Origin: Mytilus edulis
Lineage: Eukaryota > Mollusca > Bivalvia > Mytilida > Mytilidae
Length of the DNA stretch: 64,000 nucleotides
Assembly (NCBI RefSeq): GCF_963676685.1
Contig: NC_092353.1
Location: 7,468,207-7,532,206 of the forward strand
Reading direction: 5' to 3'
Below are positions 24,201 through 32,010 of this stretch, one piece after another. Position 1 is the first letter of the stretch. Every line of letters starts with the position of its first letter. The translations under genes were made by a program, and so were the position numbers. The notes under the pieces are model-generated. The model made no database searches, had not been told where the DNA came from, and saw only the letters and a program-made list of their open reading frames with translations.

Positions 24201-24616
24201 CGCTCGAAAGTAGCAAAAATAAAGTTGTCGAGCAATTCAAAGTTACTTGTAGAAAATGTTCAAAGGATATTGTTAAAGGACAAAATTTGAGAATACTTAA
24301 AGGTTCACTCCATGTCGTGTTTGATAATTCTATATTTGGTCGTATCAAACGCGAGCCAATAAAACACATCGTAACTGAAGACATAAAGCTGACTGACAAG
24401 GTAATTGGTGACTGTGGACATGAATGGGGACATTTAAATGTGTACAACGAATGTGAATTAGTTGTTTTGGCTCAGAAGTCTATCAAAGTATTTAATGTGG
24501 CAAAGCAAGTAGCTGTAAATGTTAAGAAATGGAAGGATGTTCCATATAAGATTGACACCGTTGATGACGATGATATACTTGCCTTTAAAGCTAGTCAGCT
24601 TCCGACTGCAGAATGA
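3017..24616 (+). CDS. RIG-I-like receptor (death-fold + DExD/H helicase + regulatory domain), 17 exons, 5' end missing
   Basis: This is a cytosolic double-stranded-RNA sensor of the RLR family (RIG-I, MDA5, LGP2). Exons 3017-3286, 4398-4466, 6057-6218, 8692-8757, 10232-10306, 11393-11458, 12445-12510, 14627-14797, 15182-15264, 16526-16798, 17210-17372, 18019-18114, 18409-18599, 20485-20629, 21130-21363, 23107-23274 and 23997-24616 join in frame at GT-AG sites to about 972 residues. Order: death-like domain (about 1-90), linker (about 90-258), helicase core with [53 protein letters not shown] and QMRGRIR, then a RIG-I-type C-terminal domain (CRKC, DCGHEWG). The DECH box and C-terminal domain separate it from Dicer and other SF2 helicases. 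Oddities are a changed P-loop and one lost zinc cysteine. The first coding exon was not found and may lie upstream. The two N-terminal linker exons at 4398 and 6057 are the least certain. Confidence 0.9.
4398..4466 (+). CDS. RLR linker exon (23 codons)
   Basis: 69 nt, phase 1-1, between TTCACAG and TTTCAG/GTAATG. It reads [19 protein letters not shown] plus a few residues, polar and probably disordered. It keeps the frame with both neighbours. Support is by splice sites and frame only. Confidence 0.55.
4543..5745. mobile_element. ~1.2-kb interspersed element with hairpins at both ends
   Basis: The left end is a perfect hairpin, AGGTCTTTCCAC / GTGGAAAGACCT (4543-4554 and 4561-4572). The right end has TGGAAAGACCT (about 5704-5714) followed by the hairpin CAATTGTTC-TCT-GAACAATTG (5716-5736). 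The interior holds repeated AGGTCAAGGTCA and GACCTTGA blocks and several ACCGGAAGT copies, with no ORF. It lies in an RLR intron. The class is not certain; the terminal hairpin with shared GGAAAGACC at both ends points to a non-autonomous transposon. Confidence 0.55.
6057..6218 (+). CDS. RLR linker exon (54 codons)
   Basis: 162 nt, phase 1-1, with acceptor AATTAG and donor TTG/GTAAGTG. The reading begins [20 protein letters not shown] and continues open to the donor. No family is recognised. The polypyrimidine tract before it is poor, so the exon is supported mainly by its open, phase-matched frame. Confidence 0.5.
6838..6905 (+). repeat. Fragment of mussel-type interspersed repeat family M3
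   Basis: It contains CCGAACTCCGAGGAAAATTC and GGAAAGTC, also seen at 13850. It is a short, truncated copy in an RLR intron. Confidence 0.55.
7396..7650 (-). pseudogene. LINE reverse transcriptase, C-terminal zinc-knuckle end, antisense in RLR intron
   Basis: The - strand reads openly for about 84 codons to a natural TGA at 7396-7398. The order is [30 protein letters not shown], then LLLFGNRL and [23 protein letters not shown] is the zinc-binding block that ends many LINE ORF2 proteins (zf-RVT-like). The upstream part is missing, so this is a 5'-truncated insertion. Confidence 0.75.
8692..8757 (+). CDS. RLR linker mini-exon, repeat copy 1
   Basis: 66 nt, phase 1-1, flanked by TTATTTACAG and ATAG/GTACAA. 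It reads [20 protein letters not shown] plus two residues. It is clearly related to the exons at 11393 and 12445 (shared D-Q-DS, KK-KH and acidic end). Acidic/basic and probably disordered. Confidence 0.75.
10232..10306 (+). CDS. RLR linker exon (25 codons)
   Basis: 75 nt, phase 1-1, bounded by TATTTTAG and GCTG/GTATGC. It reads [20 protein letters not shown] plus five residues. It may be a diverged member of the neighbouring repeated exons (same DD-N-EV-S start), but the match is weak. Confidence 0.6.
10549..10615 (+). repeat. Short tandem duplication within an interspersed repeat
   Basis: GCGTTTCCCTCGGTTTTAGT and GCGTTTCCCTCGGCTTTAGT lie about 37 bp apart, each followed by a TGT---CGGATTT or CTGGATTT block. 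It is probably a fragment of a larger mussel repeat that continues to about 10680. Confidence 0.5.
11055..11263. mobile_element. Foldback/MITE with ~65-bp arms and a duplicated loop
   Basis: The left arm (11055-11118) contains ACGTTTCGGCCATTGGCCTT and pairs almost perfectly with the right arm (11198-11263). Between them a 41-bp unit with ATAATGTCAGCCATGTAGTT occurs twice (about 11123-11160 and 11164-11203). It is a non-coding insertion in an RLR intron. Confidence 0.75.
11393..11458 (+). CDS. RLR linker mini-exon, repeat copy 2
   Basis: 66 nt, phase 1-1, bounded by TATTAACAG and ACAG/GTAAGA. It reads [20 protein letters not shown] plus two residues, the closest relative of copy 1 (EE--DVQDS-S--KKSKH). 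Confidence 0.75.
11977..12200 (+). repeat. Minisatellite, five ~45-bp units
   Basis: The unit starts CATCTACTATTACCTATATA and continues through the palindrome TTACCTATATATATGTATAGGTAA to ACTATGTTAT. There are five nearly identical copies; the third has an extra TA and the fourth lacks one A. It lies in the intron between the second and third duplicated RLR exons. Confidence 0.9.
12445..12510 (+). CDS. RLR linker mini-exon, repeat copy 3
   Basis: 66 nt, phase 1-1, bounded by TATTTACAG and ACAA/GTAAGT. It reads [20 protein letters not shown] plus two residues. It shares length, phase, D-QDS and SKH with copies 1 and 2, so the set arose by exon duplication. Confidence 0.75.
13835..14200 (+). 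repeat. Interspersed repeat family M3, long copy
   Basis: It begins ACTGAACTCCGAGGAAAATT and includes AACTGTCATATTCCTGACTT and GGTACAGGCATTTTC. The same text appears inverted at 18650-18800 and 63480-63890. No ORF. It lies within an RLR intron. Confidence 0.75.
14300..14600 (+). repeat. Imperfect tandem repeats, ~120-bp and ~25-bp units
   Basis: GTTCAAAGTATGACGGCATA and GTTCAAAGTATGACGGGATA begin two long units (about 14331 and 14431). A shorter unit, AATAAATAAAATAGTGTCTA, is repeated three times after about 14510. It ends just before the first helicase exon. Confidence 0.7.
14627..14797 (+). CDS. RLR exon: helicase motif Q region and motif I
   Basis: 171 nt, phase 1-1. It reads [20 protein letters not shown] then [19 protein letters not shown]. 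The R-YQ-ELA---L-GKN-I lead-in is the RLR signature. Motif I (14725-14748) is AVTNAGKT, where RLRs normally have PTG at positions 2-4; the ATP-binding GKT is kept. Confidence 0.92.
15182..15264 (+). CDS. RLR exon: motif Ia
   Basis: 83 nt, phase 1 in and 0 out. It reads [20 protein letters not shown] and more. KVVFLA----L--QQ is the RLR motif Ia block that contacts RNA. Confidence 0.9.
15640..15850 (+). repeat. Degenerate copy of interspersed repeat family M2
   Basis: GTCAAAGAGACAACAACC at about 15671 is followed by a degraded text that parallels the copies at 59140 and 42240. Non-coding, in an RLR intron. Confidence 0.45.
16526..16798 (+). CDS. RLR exon: motifs Ib/Ic and II (DECH)
   Basis: 273 nt, phase 0-0. 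It contains [15 protein letters not shown] (TPQLL is motif Ib-like) and [20 protein letters not shown]. The DECH box (16700-16711) with the H-----PYN-IM extension is specific to RLRs and their Dicer relatives. The Walker B acidic pair is intact. Confidence 0.95.
17210..17372 (+). CDS. RLR exon: motif III
   Basis: 163 nt, phase 0 in and 1 out. It starts [19 protein letters not shown] is motif III. The rest ([19 protein letters not shown]) matches the RLR stretch that leads into the helicase insertion domain (Hel2i). Confidence 0.93.
18019..18114 (+). CDS. RLR exon: start of Hel2i insertion
   Basis: 96 nt, phase 1-1. It reads [20 protein letters not shown] then [12 protein letters not shown]. 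Helical and charged, placed as in other RLRs between motif III and the insertion domain. Confidence 0.85.
18409..18599 (+). CDS. RLR exon: Hel2i insertion domain
   Basis: 191 nt, phase 1 in and 0 out. It contains [15 protein letters not shown] and [13 protein letters not shown]. The Y--W------ and L--L-HL blocks are conserved in the RLR insertion domain. Confidence 0.88.
18650..18800 (-). repeat. Interspersed repeat family M3, inverted copy
   Basis: It contains CTGTACCAAGTCAGGAATAT and GACAGTTGTT, the reverse complement of the 13835-14200 element, and ends with CTCTGAGTTCGGTATTTTT. Confidence 0.75.
19090..19570 (+). repeat. Interspersed repeat family M1, long copy
   Basis: It starts near GATATGGTATGATTGCCAAT and includes GGTCACCGTACGGCCTTAAA, CGACAACCACTGAATTACAG and GCTCCTGACTTGGGACAGGC. 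The family is repeated many times in the window on both strands (about 20100, 27005, 30470, 31480, 35140, 38635, 39660, 58850). No ORF. Confidence 0.8.
20100..20390 (-). repeat. Interspersed repeat family M1, inverted copy
   Basis: It contains AAAGGCCGTTCGGTGACCTA and GTTGTCTCATTGGCAATCAT, the reverse complement of the copy at 19090. The two sit head-to-head in one RLR intron and could pair in the pre-mRNA. Confidence 0.8.
20485..20629 (+). CDS. RLR exon: Hel2i C-terminal helices
   Basis: 145 nt, phase 0 in and 1 out. It reads [20 protein letters not shown] and more, ending RDILKYLE. Helical; placed between the insertion domain and motif IV. Confidence 0.85.
21130..21363 (+). CDS. RLR exon: motif IV
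   Basis: 234 nt, phase 1-1. It contains [18 protein letters not shown] and [19 protein letters not shown], then YFTGSQ. FVKTR is RLR motif IV and TG-- the following motif IVa region. Confidence 0.93.
22386..22530. mobile_element. MITE-like inverted repeat pair
   Basis: AATACATGGCAAAATCCGTA at about 22387 pairs with CGGATTTTGTCATGTATTAC near 22510 (a few mismatches over about 28 bp), around TCATCAGTCGACTAATATC and a CTTCGGCC stretch. In an RLR intron. Confidence 0.6.
23107..23274 (+). CDS. RLR exon: motifs V and VI (first half)
   Basis: 168 nt, phase 1-1, acceptor ATTACAAG. It contains [17 protein letters not shown] (motif V) and ends in QMRG, the first half of motif VI. The intron that follows splits motif VI. 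Confidence 0.94.
23410..23920 (-). pseudogene. LINE reverse transcriptase palm fragment, antisense in RLR intron
   Basis: On the - strand one frame reads [20 protein letters not shown] and ends in [15 protein letters not shown] second frame continues [20 protein letters not shown] and [31 protein letters not shown] and LKQGC--SP--F are the RT domain blocks of non-LTR elements. A frameshift near 23690-23735 and a degraded end make it dead. It sits between the two exons that build motif VI. Confidence 0.85.
23997..24616 (+). CDS. RLR last exon: motif VI end, bridging helices and C-terminal regulatory domain
   Basis: 620 nt from acceptor TTTCAG to TGA at 24614-24616. It opens [14 protein letters not shown], completing QMRGRIR with both arginine-finger arginines. 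A long charged helical region (about residues 20-85 of the exon) is the pincer. The regulatory domain follows: CRKC (24248-24259), then DCGHEWG (from 24410), WKDVPYKI and an acidic end. RLR regulatory domains bind one zinc through four cysteines. Here the residue two before the last cysteine, where MDA5 has the third ligand, is Gly (24407-24409), and RIG-I's alternative position is Lys. Confidence 0.95.
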
Positions 24617-26917
24617 CACGACTTGAATATAAGGAAGGTTACAGTTTTAAAATTCATATACTTTATGTTTCAAAGATCAAAAACTATTTCTTTCTGCTAC
24701 AAACTTTTGGTAAGGAATCGCACTTTGTGTAGAATGCAGTCAAGCGAATACTTATAACTTGCATGCCATCATAGTTGTTAGATAAGATCAATTCTAAATG
24801 TTGTTTCTACATTAATCCTTTTTTCAAGTTTTGCCTCGTCATTTGGAAAGAAAGTACAGTCACCAATGTTACTTAGCAGGATACATGATGTCATATCATT
24901 AAGTCAAGTAATTTGAGCTTGATTGCTTTTAGTAATGTAAGCATGGCGTATGCATCTCTGGTTAAATATGGTTACCTATCAAGATGGTTAAATATATACA
25001 ATGCGTTGTTGTATCCACTATACTGAAATGAGCAAGAGTTCAAACACGTATTAATTTAATGAATTGTTCTTGTTTTAACTTCATAACTTTCTTTGCAATT
25101 ATAACCAACAAACCACAGGTTCCAAGTGTTAAGGTCATCATATACGGACGCCATATGCATCATGCGTTGGTTTACGCTATGGAATAGTGTTTTTTAAACA
25201 GATGGCGACAGATATGATCAATTGTAGACAAAACATGACAGTCATCTTCTCGAATAAGATTTATCAGCGAATGTGTACTTGCATGAGCAACATAACGCAT
25301 TTGAAGTCAGGAGCACCTGGGATCACCTATTTTTGTGTTATATTTGAGTACCTACATAGTAAGGGCTGTGTTTTTTATGTTGGGGTGTGTTGATTTGTTG
25401 TCTTGTAGTCCTCTTTGCCATGGCATTTTCAATAGAAAATATGGAGATGTTCTATGATTGCCAATGAGAATACTATTCAAATGAAGCGGATTTTAATAGT
25501 GTTGTAACAGCACATAAATATCAACTGTAAAAATCGTTACTACTAGTGAAATAGTACCATGAATATAAACATTTGATGTGAAACGAACCCTTTTCCTGGA
25601 TTTACCATCATCAGGTATCAGATCTATTTACCCTTCAGGAGCAAATGAGATCACCCCAGTTCTTGATGTTCTTCGTTTTGATTTATCTTTAGATTTCTAT
25701 GTTGTGTATTATGTACTATTGTTTGTCTGTTGATCTTTTTCTTTTTCAGCGTTCAACTTGTTTATAGTTATCGACATCTGAGTTTGAATGTCTCCTGGTG
25801 TATTTCGCCTCTCTTCTCTTTAAAAGCATAAACAACAAAGCCTTAATAAAAGCAGCATAAAAACGTAAATAAAAGAATGGCAAAAAAATTATACATTTAC
25901 AGCAGAATTTAAAAAAAAACAAAACAACGCCAAACCCATATTAAGTAGCAAACAGCTCGGCAAAATAAGAAAAACAAATTCAGTTAAAGCGAGAACAATT
26001 AAACGTTTACGATAAGATACACAATTCTTGCCGAAAGCTAGAACACTTGTGACTTAGCACTAATTGAAACCCGCATGCATTTTATTTGCATTTGTGTCCC
26101 AATAAAATTGAAAATGGAAATTGGGAATGTAGACAACCCGATCGAAGAGCAGAAAACAGCCGAAGCGAAAATCAGTTTTTCCGTGTAATTCTAACTTGAA
26201 ATAATTCCTTCAGAATAAAGAAGTTTAAGCCAGATGATCTGTACATAGTCTTTATATAATGACAATAAAAGCGTCGCTTGAAATAACAATAAAATCTTGA
26301 GATAAAATAACCCTTGGTATGATCTATTCTGTGTTGACCTTTCCAAGCAATTATGCGCATTTGAAGGGGTTTGCCAATGTTTGAGAAGCGGACAGATTAA
26401 ATCATTCACAAGTTTATAATATTAATACATCATTTGATTGCGTTGAAGCTTTCGTAAAACCTATTGGGATGGTGTGTGCTAAAAATAAATTAAAGTAAGG
26501 AAAGGAAAGGAAAAAGATATTGAAATGAAAGTATGTTACGTAAATATTTATATACATGTATCAATTTCAAGATTAAAACAACATTGGAAATTATCAACAA
26601 AACAGGGAAGTACAAAACCAGGTGAAGGTTGGCTAAATATTTGGCCAGTTGACGGAAATAAAATAAATGAAAAAATCAACTTCATTTTTTTCTACTAAAG
26701 AATTCAAACTTTTATTGATTAAGGCATTAAAAAATGTACTATGACATTTTATTCAACAGATAATGACACAAATCGATACAACTAAAAAATTCTAACTTGA
26801 TAAATGATCACAAATTGACAGCTACAGGAAGAAAAAGAATTTCCGTTGTGCTTTGGTTTCTCCCAATTATATAAATTTTAACTTGCCATCAGATTAGCTG
26901 CATACAAATTATTAAGC
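24617..26917. other. Spacer between the RLR gene and TLR gene A
   Basis: No gene is recognised. The left 0.4 kb is unique; no clear AATAAA follows the RLR stop within 200 bp. From 25020 the tandem TLR unit begins. Short ORFs at 25187 and 26172-26409 lie in repeated text shared with 33.3-34.5 kb (AAACAGCCGAA is an M2-repeat trace near 26155) and show no protein family. Confidence 0.6.
26868..26874 (+). promoter_or_regulatory. TATA box of TLR gene A
   Basis: TATATAA lies 50 bp before the ATG at 26918. The same motif is 49 bp before the ATG in gene B (35019-35025), within well conserved text. Confidence 0.55.
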
Positions 26918-29828
26918 ATGACTGCTGCTGACAGTGGTTTTAGAGGTTTCATCTTGCTTATAGTCGGTGAGTTTTTTTCTGAAATGAATATGTTAGTTTT
27001 ACATTTGTAATTTCGGGCCCTTTTAGAGCTAACTATGCGGTATGAGCTATGCTCATTGTTGAAGGCCGTCTAGTGATCTATAGTTTTTGTGTCATTTTGA
27101 TCTCTCGTTGAGAGTTTTTCTCATTGGCAATTTTTGTTTATGTGTTAGCTAGCGGAGTTTGTTGTTTTTATCCTATAAAAATCCAATAATGTTAATATTT
27201 TCATTCAGTGGTCTTTGAACTGTGGCGTTGACCAACAGTATAATAGATAAAAAACAATATGATTGAGTACATGCCTTTATAACTTCATCACTTGTATAAC
27301 TTAGTTAAATCAATAACTTAAATAAAAGGCATAGTTTTAACTGCCAGAAATTTTAAAGTTTACTCACAAAACAATTACATATAAAATGTCTGAATCATGA
27401 ATTTGAGTAACAATGAAAAACAAAAATGTTTAAATTCCAATGAATAATTGTAGGTATCAGCCTTGCATCAACTACGTGCAGTCCAAAAACGTTTTCTATT
27501 TCAAAGAACATGTATGTTAATTATTCCAAGAGAAATTTGACAGAAATCCCGAGAAATATTCCACGTAATAGTACAATGTTAGACTTTCACATGAACATAA
27601 TAACTGACATTCCATCAAATATTTTCCAAAACATGTCGGACGTCATATGGATAGATTTGTCCCAGAATTGGTTGAACCGAATTCGAAACGAATCTTTTGC
27701 TGGCCTAAAGAACTTAACAACGCTTAATGTGAGCAATAACTACCTGCACATTTCAGACCTTGAACACAATGCTTTTGTTCCTATACAGCAGCTGAGGACT
27801 TTGCGAATTGATCATTTAAAGTTTCTACCAAGGAGCAAGTTTCCAGAGCAACTTGTTAACCTTAAACAACTTGAAATCTTGGAACTAGCCACTTTTATTG
27901 GCATGAAATTTGATGAAAGATTTAATGCCTGGACATGTTTGCATACATTCATCTCAAAAAGTTCATATGGGCTTCATTTGCAAAACTATACATTTTCAGG
28001 TCTAACAAACTCACCACTAAGGACTCTTTCAATAAAGATTAAACAAGCTGACGCTGATGCTTTGGAACACCTGCCAAATTTACAAATTTTAAATTTATAT
28101 TTTGGAGTTGCAACGGTGCAAAATACAATAGAAAATTCGTTCAAAATGGTGTCAAACTTCACAACTTTGACTAGGATACTAATGCAAAGAGTTAGTGCCA
28201 GAGCGTACATCTTTATCGTAACTGGTATATATCTGCATTATTTCGAAAACATATGTCTAAAAGAGCTTGTCTTTAGACACATGTATTTAGCAGATATTGA
28301 TGGTACAAGCTTTAAGGAATTTGCTATCAATTCTGTTTGCCTTGAAAGTCTTGAGGTTTCAGGAAATATTGGTTATCCATGGATAACTCTTTTAGTCTTA
28401 TTCAAAAATTTGAAACATCTGAAACTATCATCGATCGAAAACAACGCATTTTTAAAACAAGTGAGCATGCTCCATGCAATGACTACCAGCCTTCCAAAAA
28501 GCTTAGAAACCGTTGATTTACTAGGAATCAATCTTAAAATGCCGTTACCAAATATTACATTTATAAACGGAGATAACGTTTGGTTCCTCAACTGTAGAGC
28601 TTTCACCTTAATTGAATGTAACGGTTACGTAAGTGGTTTGAAGAATTTACGGTATCTAGATGTTTCAGAAAATCGTTGCGGTAATATGATTAATGAGTAC
28701 ATTTTTCAAGGTTTTCCGAAACTTGAGTTTCTAATAGCAACACATTCCGACCTTGGAACGGCTTTCAGAAATAATAACAGATTGGATATTTTACTGAAAC
28801 CGCTAAAAAATCTCAAACATTTAGATTTTTCTTATAACAATTTTAGAAATGCTGACATTGCCAACTTAAACTTGCAGAATCAATACAATGTATTACAGTC
28901 CTTCAACTGTTCAAACAATGCTTTTAATCAAGTTCCGTCCTTTTTCCGGCATTTCACAAATTTGTCTTTTATTGATATTTCCTACAATAATGTTTCTACG
29001 TTCAACCGTGACGAAAGAGATATTATTGACTCTTTCATTGGTAAGGCAAAATTGGTTTTGGTAGGTAATCCTTTTAAATGTTCATGTTCAAATTTAGATT
29101 TTCTAAAATGGGCTAAACAAACAAAAGCTTACTATTTCGGACATCTTTATTGTCAACTGGAAAGCGGCGAGAACACAACATTTGCTGATCTTTTTGTATA
29201 TCTGGATCGGTTTGAAAACCGTTGCCATGACAAGATATGGTTGATATTCTCGTTGTCGTTCACAACACTTGTTGTAATAATGGTGGTATTTGTTGTGGTA
29301 TATCTTCGCTACAGATCTGCATTTCAATATTTTTATCTCAGAATTAAGCTTAGGTTAAAACAATATGAGGAACTGGACGGTGATTCTTATCTGTACGATG
29401 TCTTTATATGTTACAACCATAACGATGTTCCCTGGGTTGTAAATTTCAATCGCAGACTTACTGCAGCAAACTTCAAGACGTGCCTTGACGCAAAAGATTT
29501 TATTGCTGGAGAGGCCATTGCTGAAAACATTTTACGTGCTATTGATAGTAGCAGGAAAATTATCTTTATTATCACCGAACATTTTCTCCAGAGTACCTGG
29601 GGTAACTACGAAATGGAGTTAACCCGCATGCATGCTTTCCAGGTAGGGCGGGAAAACATGGTCATTGTGATTATGAAGGATGATTTATCAATTCATCAAA
29701 TGCCTAAAGTCCTTAAAAGATTTTGGTATAAAGTTACATGCATAAAGTGGTATGACCAAGGAATACAACCATTCCAAACTGAAGAAATATTTTATGAAAA
29801 TGTGTTCAGTTCACTTTCAATTGCATAA
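26918..29828 (+). CDS. Toll-like receptor A (two exons, 807 residues)
   Basis: Exon 1 is 26918-26966 (MTAADSGFRGFILLIV, then phase 1 at TCG/GTGAGT); exon 2 is 27454-29828. Joined, the start forms a signal peptide running into GISLASTTC. The ATG at 27510 in exon 2 would skip it, so I reject that start. The ectodomain (about 26-605) holds leucine-rich repeats such as LKNLRYLDVSENRC and one C-terminal cap, CSC---C---C (about 559-605), making it a single-cysteine-cluster TLR. One membrane segment (about 610-632, IWLIFSLSFTTLVVI) precedes a TIR domain (about 662-807): box 1 YDVFICYNHND, box 2 CLDAKDFIAGEAIAENI, box 3 RFWYKV. It should be a surface or endosomal pattern receptor signalling through TIR adaptors. 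Box 2 has Ala where TLRs usually have the BB-loop Pro. AATAAA lies at 29987-29992. Confidence 0.95.
27005..27140 (-). repeat. Interspersed repeat family M1 fragment in TLR A intron
   Basis: It contains GTTGAAGGCCGTCTAGTGAT and TCTCATTGGCAATTTTTG. The same fragment lies in the intron of TLR B (35140-35305), so it was present before the duplication. Confidence 0.75.
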
Positions 29829-29986
29829 GTTCTAACTAGATTGTTTGGAATATTGGTTAACGTGTTATAATACAAAATTAAATATACAATGTTCTAGATT
29901 ATATCCAACTTCGCATGAAATATTAACCAAAAACCTGTGACATTTTTTTAGTTAAACATTATTTACAGTATTACATGTATTATACA

Positions 29987-29992
29987 AATAAA
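29987..29992 (+). terminator. Poly(A) signal of TLR gene A
   Basis: AATAAA is 159 bp after the stop, in text (CAAATAAAATATAGTAAACA) shared with gene B at 38143-38148. Confidence 0.6.
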
Positions 29993-30469
29993 ATATAGTA
30001 AACATTTCTTCTTTTTTTGCGATTCTGCTCTTAGTGTTCGGCACACATTTTCGACAATGAGAATAGAATGAAGAAACATAACGCATCTATCGATGTTAAC
30101 ACACGACTTTCAATAATTAGACAATAATTATTATATATACAAATCCCGGAGTATCAAATTTTTTTATTAGTACCGTCTTTATAAGCACAACTATTTTCAA
30201 CCGGAAGTAATTGGTATGCATACACCCAGATAAAGGATTCAAGTGTTTAAAACTAATATCCCTTATCGATACAAGTTATATTTCACGCATAACACCTGTT
30301 GTTGATTGGGAAGTGTGGTGCTTCAAAATCCAAACCGGAAAGTATCAGTTTCAGTTTCCTTTTGCCAAAGTGTTTGATTTGGGATATTCCACTTTAGCAT
30401 ATAATTATGTTCTATTTAGCAATGTTTTTTAACTAAATAATGCTGGTCCTAAAGGCTTCGTCTGATATT

Positions 30470-30655
30470 CATATAAAAAAGTAGTTGTGATATGATTGCC
30501 ATTGAGAAAACTCTCCATAAGAGACCAAAATGACACAGAAATTAACAAATCTAGGTCACCGTACGGCCTTCAACAATCAGCAAAGCCCATACCGCATAGT
30601 CAGCCATAAAAGGCCCCGAAAGGACAATGCAAAACAATTCAAATTCATGCATGGT
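30470..30655 (+). repeat. Interspersed repeat family M1 copy, unit A
   Basis: It contains GTGATATGATTGCCATTGAG and GGTCACCGTACGGCCTTCAA. Its counterpart in unit B is at about 38635. Confidence 0.75.
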
Positions 30656-31479
30656 ATTGACTAATGTTCCTTTCAGCTTTAGAAAGAGATCCAGAGCATG
30701 ATGCCTGGTCATTTAAGTGCATAATGTTAATACCCCATGTACAAATGTAGACGTTATGGGAGGGGTTCAAAATGTTTTGAGTGCTGAACTCTCATCCTAA
30801 CTTTGTACATGATTACAACATAGCAACAAACTGAAAAATCTGTTTGAAATGGAAATACAAGGTCAATCTTAAAGATGAAAACCAAATACTATTAAAAATA
30901 GATAATAAATAAATAATGGTTTCCAAGACTTAAAGTATTAATCAGTTCATTATGTGTACGAGACGTGTCTTTTCTAGAGGGTCATTACTTTGAAGTTCTT
31001 CGCACAATTTGATACGAGATATATTAAGTTAAACGTACACATGATATAACAGAATCACCATAACTTTTTTTTATGCAACAATATTCAGTCGCGATTAAAG
31101 CTTTTGTGACAATAAGCAATCAACAATCAATCACACACAAGTGACTCGTTGTCATTTTTGGATCTTATTTTTTTTTTAGTTTGTTCTGGTATTTTACTGT
31201 TGCAGTCGCTCTTTTATAGTAATTAAATTTTTTGAATTGTCTTTACAACAAACGCTATATGCAGTACATCAAAACTCGAGATTTTAACAACCTCATGATA
31301 CATCGATTACTTCAAAATCTGTAACGTCATGAATGTCGTTATCATGAATTGATAAAAACACATATTAAATACACATTTTGGTAAATTTTATCATAAATTT
31401 ATAAATCATAGATACATAATGACGTGTTCGTATGACCTCTTTCTTTCTCTTGTTTCATTTTAACACTGACAACATAAGG

Positions 31480-32010
31480 GAATGGACTTTGTTCATTGTT
31501 GAAGGTCTTATACGGTGACATATAGTTGTTAATGTCTGTGTTATTTTAGTCTCTTGTGGAGAGTTGTCTCATTGGTTAATCATACCCCATTTTCTTTTTT
31601 TAAACACTGAAGACATAAAGAGTCTTTTGTTTATGTGATATTGATGATTATATTTCAAACAGACACAAATCTAACAATAGTACTGTTTGGGATAAATTCC
31701 ACGAATCCATAGAAAAAGCTTTGAGATATTCTCCAAATTTTGTAATAACTTGTGATGTAAATGTAGAATTTCATGCACATATTTGACATCATAAGACTAT
31801 ATGGACTTTTTTGTTGTACTATTACACCACTGTCCCAGGTTTAGGGGAGGGTTGGGATCCCGTCACATTCTGTATGTATGTGCCTGTCTTTAGTCACGAG
31901 CCTGTAAATCAGCTGTGTCGTTTGTTTATGTGTAACATTTGTTTTTCGTTCATTTTATTTCCATAAATTAGGCCGTTAGTTTTCTCGTGTTTCATCCAGC
32001 CACATTCTAC
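31480..32010 (-). repeat. Interspersed repeat family M1, two inverted pieces, unit A
   Basis: GTTGTCTCATTGGTTAATCA marks one piece (31480-31605) and CCACTGTCCCAGGTTTAGGG the other (31810-32010). Both recur at about 39660-40200. The interval has no ORF of note. Confidence 0.7.

Noticed and set aside
26172-26409. ORFs repeated at 34161-34570 as a conserved small gene
   Set aside because: They are conserved only because the whole unit was duplicated, and the frames differ between the units.
26820-26870. NF-kB site upstream of the TLR TATA box
   Set aside because: Only a half-site (GAATTTCC) is present, and it is altered in gene B.
27510-29828. Exon 2 ORF as a complete 772-residue TLR starting at 27510
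   Set aside because: It lacks a signal peptide, and the in-frame upstream exon with a conserved splice pair supplies one.
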